DNA of 64,000 nucleotides from Niabella insulamsoli (lineage in GTDB: Bacteria > Bacteroidota > Bacteroidia > Chitinophagales > Chitinophagaceae). The stretch lies in NCBI RefSeq assembly GCF_039652435.2, contig NZ_CP190246.1, forward strand, positions 434,001-498,000. Direction: 5' to 3'. The position numbers were made by a program, and so were the translations under genes. A model generated the notes under the pieces. It worked only from the letters and a program-made list of their open reading frames with translations, ran no database searches and had not been told where the DNA came from. Positions 59,388 through 64,000 of this stretch are shown piece by piece; the stretch's first letter is position 1; the number at the start of each line of letters is the position of its first letter.

Positions 59388-61067
59388 CTAAATATTGCCT
59401 TTTTTAAGTTCGTTTACAGCAAAGTCGGCCGCTCTCGCGGTCAGCGCCATATAAGTAAGCGAAGGATTGACGCAGGCTGCACTTGTCATACAAGCCCCGT
59501 CGGTTACAAACACATTTTTGCAATCCCAAACCTGGTTGTTCCCGTTGAGCACTGAAGTTTTAGGATCCCTTCCCATGCGGGCCGTTCCCATTTCGTGAAT
59601 TCCCTGCCCAAATCCGTATTCGCTCTCGTAAGTATGTACATCTTTAAGGCCGGCTGCTTCCAGCATTTCTGCACCGTCGTTCATCATATCAGCGCGCATC
59701 TTTTTTTCATTTTCTTTTATCTCCGCGTCTATGTTCAAAACCGGCAGCCCCCACTTGTCTTTTACACTCTTATCCAGGGTTACTTTATTATCATGATAAG
59801 GAAGGATTTCGCCAAAAGCGCCTAATCCCATCGTCCATGACCCGGGTTCGCATAGTGCGTCTTTTAGTTCTGCACCAACGCTATATTCAGCGATGTGGCG
59901 TTGCCAATTTTGCCGGCTGGCGCCGCCCTGGTAGCCAAATCCACGCAGGTAATCGCGTTTATCATTCCCGATATTCGCAAACCTCGGTACATAGATACCA
60001 CCTGGCTTGCGGCCAAAATAATATTTGTCTTCATACCCTTCTACCCGTCCGGAAGCGCCGCAACGAAAATGGTGGTCCATGAGGTTGTGCCCGAGTTCGC
60101 CGCTACTGCTGCCCAATCCGCCTTCCCAAACATCGGTAGCAGAGTTCATCAACACCCAGGTTGAATTGAGGGCGGAGGCGCAAACAAAAACGACCTTGGC
60201 AAAATATTCGTAGGTTTTGTTGGTTTCCGCGTCGATTATTTCTACGCCCTTTGCCTTTTGGGTATTTTTATCGTAAATGATTTTGGTTACGATTGAAAAC
60301 GGCCTTAGCGTAAGGTTGCCGGTTTTCATGGCCGCCGGAAGTGTAGAAGATTGCGTGCTAAAATAGCCTCCAAAAGGGCAACCCAGCCAGCACTTGTTTC
60401 GGTACTGGCAGGCCGTACGGCCGGGCAGCGGTTGCGTAATATTAGCGACGCGCGCGTTGGTAACAATGCGTTGGTTTTTATAATGATCTCTTACGCGCTT
60501 AGCGACATCTTTTTCAACACAGTTCATGGGCATGGCCGGCATAAATTCACCGTCGGGCAAGCCTGGATAATCCTCATTTGTCCCGTTGATGCCGGCGAAT
60601 TTTTCTGCATAGCTATACCAGGGGGCAATTTCGTTGTATCGTATTGGCCAATCTACAGCTATGCCGTCTTTCGCATTCGCTTCAAAGTCAATATCGCCAT
60701 GGCGATAACTTTGGCGTCCCCACATTAAAGAGCGGCCTCCCACATGATAACCTCTATACCAGTCGAAGCGCTTGGTCTCCGTGTATGGACAATCTTTTTC
60801 GTTTACCCAATAGTCGAGGTTGGTTTCGTTCAAAGGGTAATCTCTTTTTAGTACCGGATAATCGGCGATCATTTCCTGTGTTCTGCCACCGCGATGCGGG
60901 AAATCCCAGGGATTTTTATTCGCGTTGGTGTAGCCTTCAACATGTTTAATGTCGCGGCCTCTTTCAAGCATGATCGTTTTTAATCCTTTTTCAGTTAGTT
61001 CTTTTGCGGCCCAGCCGCCAGAAATGCCGCTACCAATAACGATAGCGTCATAAGTATTATCAGCCAT
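59388..61067 (-). CDS. GMC-family oxidoreductase (large subunit)
   Basis: A 559-residue FAD-dependent oxidoreductase. The dinucleotide-binding motif is DAIVIGSGISGGWAAKELTE near residue 10, followed by a loop rich in conserved aromatic residues (GYHVGGRSLMWGRQSYRHGD). The C-terminal region has GFGQGIHEMGTARMGRDPKT and SAACVNPSLTYMALTARAAD, with the conserved His of the active site. It resembles the dehydrogenases of Bacteroidota paired with the subunit 3 family (the next gene), acting on sugars or polyols; the precise substrate is open. No signal peptide is visible. Confidence 0.92.
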   Translation of the reverse strand: MADNTYDAIVIGSGISGGWAAKELTEKGLKTIMLERGRDIKHVEGYTNANKNPWDFPHRGGRTQEMIADYPVLKRDYPLNETNLDYWVNEKDCPYTETKRFDWYRGYHVGGRSLMWGRQSYRHGDIDFEANAKDGIAVDWPIRYNEIAPWYSYAEKFAGINGTNEDYPGLPDGEFMPAMPMNCVEKDVAKRVRDHYKNQRIVTNARVANITQPLPGRTACQYRNKCWLGCPFGGYFSTQSSTLPAAMKTGNLTLRPFSIVTKIIYDKNTQKAKGVEIIDAETNKTYEYFAKVVFVCASALNSTWVLMNSATDVWEGGLGSSSGELGHNLMDHHFRCGASGRVEGYEDKYYFGRKPGGIYVPRFANIGNDKRDYLRGFGYQGGASRQNWQRHIAEYSVGAELKDALCEPGSWTMGLGAFGEILPYHDNKVTLDKSVKDKWGLPVLNIDAEIKENEKKMRADMMNDGAEMLEAAGLKDVHTYESEYGFGQGIHEMGTARMGRDPKTSVLNGNNQVWDCKNVFVTDGACMTSAACVNPSLTYMALTARAADFAVNELKKGNI

Positions 61068-61195
61068 AGAAAGTTTTCTTTAATTTAGAATCGTTTTCGA
61101 ATAAATGTGGTTGTTTAGCTACTACATTCATAGCAAGCAGGTTTTAAAGATATTTAAAAAACTTATAACTCCTGAAATTCAAAATAAAAAGATTT

Positions 61196-61229
61196 GCAAA
61201 AAAAATGGCCCGGATGTATTCCAGGCCAT
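61196..61229 (-). terminator. Terminator of the lipocalin-like gene
   Basis: ATGGCC and GGCCAT form a short stem; on the minus strand a T8 run follows. Confidence 0.55.
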
Positions 61230-61266
61230 GCTACTCATGACTTTTTTTATTAGGAAATCATATTTT

Positions 61267-61686
61267 CTACCGTTGGAAAATGTACACTTCTCTGCCGGTA
61301 GTCGTTTGCCGTTGTAGGGTCATTTTACTGAAGGATCCTGCAAGGTTTTCCTGAATGTCAAACTCTTGACCTCCATACATTATTGATTTTGTATCGGTAA
61401 AGGAATAAGACACTGCCGCTGCCGGGTTCTCTACGCCATCGTTGTTATAATAATGCACTTTATTATCAGACTTGAACTCGGCATAGCCATTTCCTTCGGT
61501 AAGATTTTCATTAAGTGTTGGCTCTGATGAAGTTCCGAGGTAAGTTTGATGCGTTACCTTCCATTTACCAGTTCTTGCATTGTTGTTAATTGTGTCCAGG
61601 CCCAAACCGTCGCGGGTTTTACTGCAGGAAACAATCGCAAAAAGGGCCACCAGGCTCAAAAGACTAAAAAGGGTAATTTTTTTCAT
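61267..61686 (-). CDS. Small lipocalin-like lipoprotein
   Basis: A 139-residue protein from the ATG giving MKKITLFSLLSLVALFAIVS with the lipobox Cys at residue 21 (IVSCSKTRDG). The upstream alternative start would move the signal peptide away from the N-terminus. The mature region has short strands typical of the lipocalin-like fold (ARTGKWKVTHQTYLGTSSEP, EGNGYAEFKSDNKVHYYNND, AAVSYSFTDTKSIMYGGQEF). It is probably outer-membrane or periplasmic. No partner is evident; it lies opposite clpS. Confidence 0.7.
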   Translation of the reverse strand: MKKITLFSLLSLVALFAIVSCSKTRDGLGLDTINNNARTGKWKVTHQTYLGTSSEPTLNENLTEGNGYAEFKSDNKVHYYNNDGVENPAAAVSYSFTDTKSIMYGGQEFDIQENLAGSFSKMTLQRQTTTGREVYIFQR

Positions 61687-61794
61687 TTTTTTTGGATTAA
61701 AATGTTTACGGATTATAGTTAAAAAAAGTGCAACTAATGTGCCAATAAGGCTCATGTCGCCTACTCTACCGGGGCGGTTTTTTAATTAAATAAT

Positions 61795-61802
61795 TATCTT
61801 TG
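61795..61802 (+). promoter_or_regulatory. -7 box directly before clpS
   Basis: TATCTTTG, an exact consensus match, ends 4 bp before the clpS ATG. Expected transcription start is at or next to the ATG, that is, a leaderless transcript. Confidence 0.55.
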
Positions 61803-61806
61803 CGCG

Positions 61807-62100
61807 ATGCAAAGCAACACTGATACAAGATTTTTAGAAGAAGTAGATGTGCTCACGGCTACCGCCTCTTCGTGCCAGTTGATTGTTTGGAATGACGAGG
61901 TGAATACTTTCGAGTGGGTAATCGAAACCCTGATGGAAGTTTGTGGGCATAATTTTGAGCAAGCGGAGCAATGCTCTTTGTTTATTCATTTTAAAGGAAA
62001 ATATGCCGTAAAGCAAGGGGATTATGACCATCTGAAACCGATGTGCGAAGCTATTCTGGAACGCGGCATCAACGCAACGGTTGAAGAAACTGTTTCCTGA
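61807..62100 (+). CDS. clpS: ATP-dependent Clp protease adaptor ClpS
   Basis: A 97-residue adaptor that delivers N-degron substrates to ClpAP. The core matches ClpS: SCQLIVWNDEVNTFEWVIET, LMEVCGHNFEQAEQCSLFIH and ILERGINATVEET, including the NDxxN/T strand and the hydrophobic-pocket residues. Length is normal with a short N-terminal arm. It is immediately followed, 44 bp away, by aat, whose enzyme creates N-degrons, so the pair encodes two successive steps of one pathway. clpA/clpC is not in the window. Confidence 0.93.
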   Translation: MQSNTDTRFLEEVDVLTATASSCQLIVWNDEVNTFEWVIETLMEVCGHNFEQAEQCSLFIHFKGKYAVKQGDYDHLKPMCEAILERGINATVEETVS

Positions 62101-62144
62101 TTTTCTGCCTGTAAACTATTTGTTCTCAACCAATTTCTTCCCTG

Positions 62145-62789
62145 ATGGCAATTTTCGCCCTTGATGAGGCGCTGCAATTTCCACCTGTTCATTTAGCTGA
62201 AAAAGATGGTTTGCTGGCCATTGGCGGCGATCTGTCTGTGAACCGGCTTTTATTGGCTTACCGGTCCGGTATATTTCCCTGGTACACAGCGCCTCCCATA
62301 CTTTGGTGGTGTCCTGATCCCCGGTTTGTCTTATTTCCTGAAGCGCTTAAAATCAGCAAAAGCCTGCGTCCCCTGCTCAATCGCGAAGCCTTCGAATTTA
62401 CCATCAATAAAGATTTTAAATCGGTCATCGCTCATTGCCAAAGCGTGGAGCGGCCGGACCAGGACGGCACCTGGATCACGGAGGAAATCATTGCCGCCTA
62501 CACCAAACTTCATGAGCGCGGTTTTGCACACAGCGCCGAAGTGTGGCAGCAGGGCAGGCTGGTGGGCGGTTTATATGGCATTCGCCTGGGTGAAGTGTTT
62601 TTTGGAGAAAGCATGTTTAGCCTCGTCAGCAACGCCTCGAAATACGCGTTTACAAAATATGTGCAACATCTTCAAAGTGAAGGCGTCGCATTGATCGATT
62701 GCCAGGTGTACACAGCCCATCTTGAGAGCTTAGGCGCCCGAATGATTGAAGGAAAATTTTTTCAGGAAATGCTAAAAAGCATGATCTGA
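62145..62789 (+). CDS. aat: Leucyl/phenylalanyl-tRNA--protein transferase
   Basis: A 214-residue enzyme that transfers Leu or Phe from charged tRNA to proteins with N-terminal Lys or Arg, making them N-degrons for ClpS/ClpAP. Family sequence is obvious: GLLAIGGDLSVNRLLLAYRS, GIFPWYTAPPILWWCPDPRF, DGTWITEEIIAAYTKLHERG, FAHSAEVWQQGRLVGGLYGI and FFGESMFSLVSNASKYAFTK. Length is normal. It follows clpS on the same strand and likely shares its promoter. Confidence 0.96.
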   Translation: MAIFALDEALQFPPVHLAEKDGLLAIGGDLSVNRLLLAYRSGIFPWYTAPPILWWCPDPRFVLFPEALKISKSLRPLLNREAFEFTINKDFKSVIAHCQSVERPDQDGTWITEEIIAAYTKLHERGFAHSAEVWQQGRLVGGLYGIRLGEVFFGESMFSLVSNASKYAFTKYVQHLQSEGVALIDCQVYTAHLESLGARMIEGKFFQEMLKSMI

Positions 62790-62870
62790 ACGGGTCTCCG
62801 CAATCGTTCCGTTTGAAAAAAGGATGGATAAGCCGGAAAGCCGTTCTTATCTCATAAGAAAAGCGGTGGT

Positions 62871-63602
62871 TTAAAACCGGGTCGCAAAAACATTAGGCAA
62901 CATATCCCGCCAGGTAGGCCAGTCGTGCTTATAATGCTCGCCCCAATTGTCGAATTCGTAGTTAATGCCCTTGTCATACAAAATTTTAGCGAACTCACCA
63001 CCAGCGCGCGGGTCTTCGTAAGCGCCGCTGCCCGTCAGGATATGGATATGAGCGCTTCGGCGGATATTTTCCAAAATATGGTGATCGGAGAGGTTGGGCA
63101 TATAATGCTGCGGGCTGTTAAAGTAAACATTGTCGTCCATGTAGCCATTGCTGTAATAAGTAAGATCATAGACGCCGCTCATCGCAATCACACCGTCGAT
63201 CAGATCGGGGCGTTTCAAAAATAAATTCATGCTGTGCAATGCGCCAAATGAAGCGCCGCTAATAAAAACCGGCGTATCGGGGCTGGTTTCACTTTTTATG
63301 TAAGGCAGGACTTCGTTATAAATATAATCGTTCCACTGAACGTGGCGGTGCGATTTATCCCACGGCGCCATGTTGTTGTTTAACCAGCTTTCATTGTTGA
63401 CACTGTCAACCGAAAAAACCTTCATTTTGCCGCCATTTATAAAAGAAGCGAGCGAATCGATCAGTTGAAAACGTTCATATTCCAGATAATCGGCCGCAGC
63501 CGTGGGCACCAAAAGCAGCGCAAACCCATAATCACCATAACTTACAATGGGCATTTCTTTGTGGAGCGCGGGGCTGTGCCAGCCGAAAATTTTTCTATTC
63601 AT
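62871..63602 (-). CDS. Esterase-family alpha/beta hydrolase
   Basis: A 243-residue hydrolase of the putative-esterase (Esterase D/FrsA-like) type. It starts MNRKIFGWHSPALHKEMPIV without a signal peptide. The nucleophile elbow is in PVFISGASFGALHSMNLFLK (G-A-S-F-G), and the catalytic His is likely in NWGEHYKHDWPTWRDMLPNV near the C-terminus. This resembles the single-domain proteins annotated as 'esterase family protein' in Bacteroidota. The natural substrate is unknown. It is flanked by divergent and convergent neighbours and appears monocistronic. Confidence 0.82.
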   Translation of the reverse strand: MNRKIFGWHSPALHKEMPIVSYGDYGFALLLVPTAAADYLEYERFQLIDSLASFINGGKMKVFSVDSVNNESWLNNNMAPWDKSHRHVQWNDYIYNEVLPYIKSETSPDTPVFISGASFGALHSMNLFLKRPDLIDGVIAMSGVYDLTYYSNGYMDDNVYFNSPQHYMPNLSDHHILENIRRSAHIHILTGSGAYEDPRAGGEFAKILYDKGINYEFDNWGEHYKHDWPTWRDMLPNVFATRF

Positions 63603-63704
63603 AGCAGTATTAAAAGTTGTCTGTAAAATAAAATAATAATATTAAAAAGCCGCTCAAGTTTTTTATTCTAATGAGGTTTTAATTAGAAATGCGCGATAAC
63701 TGGC

Positions 63705-63712
63705 TATTTTTG
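63705..63712 (+). promoter_or_regulatory. -7 box of the methyltransferase gene
   Basis: TATTTTTG, an exact consensus match, 30 bp before the ATG. Confidence 0.5.
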
Positions 63713-63742
63713 CGGGCTTAGATTATTTACTAAAGTAAGCAT

Positions 63743-64000
63743 ATGTCATTGATTCAAACAGCAGAAAGAGTTTCTCACGTTGAAGCTTCTGATAATTACG
63801 TATATCAGCGGTCGCTATTCGCCTACGCCGAAGCTGCGAAGCTCGTTGGCGGACAAGTGCTTGAGCTGGGCACCGGCAGCGGCTATGGAATAGAGATGAT
63901 CGCCTCCCGCGCTGAAAAGTTTGTCACGCTTGATAAGTTTGAGAACGAAAATGTGGCGGCTTTGATCAAAGCGCACCACAACATTGAATTTTTAAAGATG
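63743..64000 (+). CDS. SAM-dependent methyltransferase (C-terminus cut by window)
   Basis: The frame is open from the ATG at 63743 to the right edge, so 86 residues are visible. SAM-binding motif I is clear: GGQVLELGTGSGYGIEMIAS, followed by an acidic residue at the end of strand 2 (KFVTLDKFENENV). The N-terminal part (MSLIQTAERVSHVEASDNYV) is typical of a class I methyltransferase from Bacteroidota. The target cannot be inferred because the rest of the gene is outside the window. A -7 box supports the start. Confidence 0.8.
   Translation, partial: MSLIQTAERVSHVEASDNYVYQRSLFAYAEAAKLVGGQVLELGTGSGYGIEMIASRAEKFVTLDKFENENVAALIKAHHNIEFLKM

Overview
The window reads as a chromosomal stretch of a Bacteroidota bacterium, most likely family Chitinophagaceae. 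The lineage call rests on protein types (SusC-free but OmpA/TSP3-rich envelope genes, a DUF6427-type membrane protein, the RecG/RecJ/RpoA sequence style), on Bacteroidota -7 promoter boxes (TAnnTTTG) in front of many genes, and on start sites without obvious Shine-Dalgarno sequences. No tRNA, rRNA, CRISPR array, transposase or prophage was seen. Most of the window is core genome with ordinary synteny.

Layout. 1-5250: an acyltransferase-type membrane protein cut by the left edge, then a nucleotide-sugar block (rfbB, rfbA, UDP-glucose dehydrogenase, UDP-glucuronate decarboxylase) that supplies dTDP-4-keto-6-deoxyglucose, UDP-glucuronate and UDP-xylose for surface polysaccharide. 5437-10162: an ECF-like sigma factor and recG, separated by an unusual 2-kb mosaic containing eight copies of a ~110-bp nested-hairpin repeat, duplicated fragments of the sigma-factor tail and terminator, and a double-frameshifted secreted-protein gene. 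10205-12814: envelope and hypothetical genes. 12950-17027: the infA-rpmJ-rpsM-rpsK-rpsD-rpoA-rplQ translation/transcription operon. 17265-24313: a leftward tetR-tolC-MFP-RND efflux operon. 24518-36198: DUF502/ubiX, a DsbD-like domain protein, purQ, membrane/TPR/Gly-Trp-rich proteins, kup, recJ and a polyprenyl diphosphate synthase. 36379-43551: an OmpA/TSP3 outer-membrane protein, a 535-bp unexplained spacer, a CNNM/CorC-type transporter with a PAP2 phosphatase, tandem LD-carboxypeptidases and small envelope proteins. 43659-49955: an RRM protein, rpsF-rpsR-rplI, an acidic protein, glmM and metG. 50071-58433: a giant AsmA-like protein, a GNAT, cysteine desulfurase, SulP transporter and GH18 chitinase. 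58579-64000: a GMC oxidoreductase with its Tat-type small subunit, a lipocalin-like lipoprotein, clpS-aat (N-degron pathway), an esterase and a methyltransferase cut by the right edge.

The strongest candidate for something undescribed is the mosaic between the sigma factor and recG (about 5920-8051). Each repeat can fold as an outer ~20-bp stem enclosing a short hairpin and a perfect 11-bp inner hairpin. Blocks between repeats are themselves duplicated, including the sigma gene's last codons plus terminator. The mosaic abuts recG exactly where a canonical start codon is missing. Whether the repeat is a mobile element, a structured RNA or a terminator/recombination module cannot be decided from this sequence alone.
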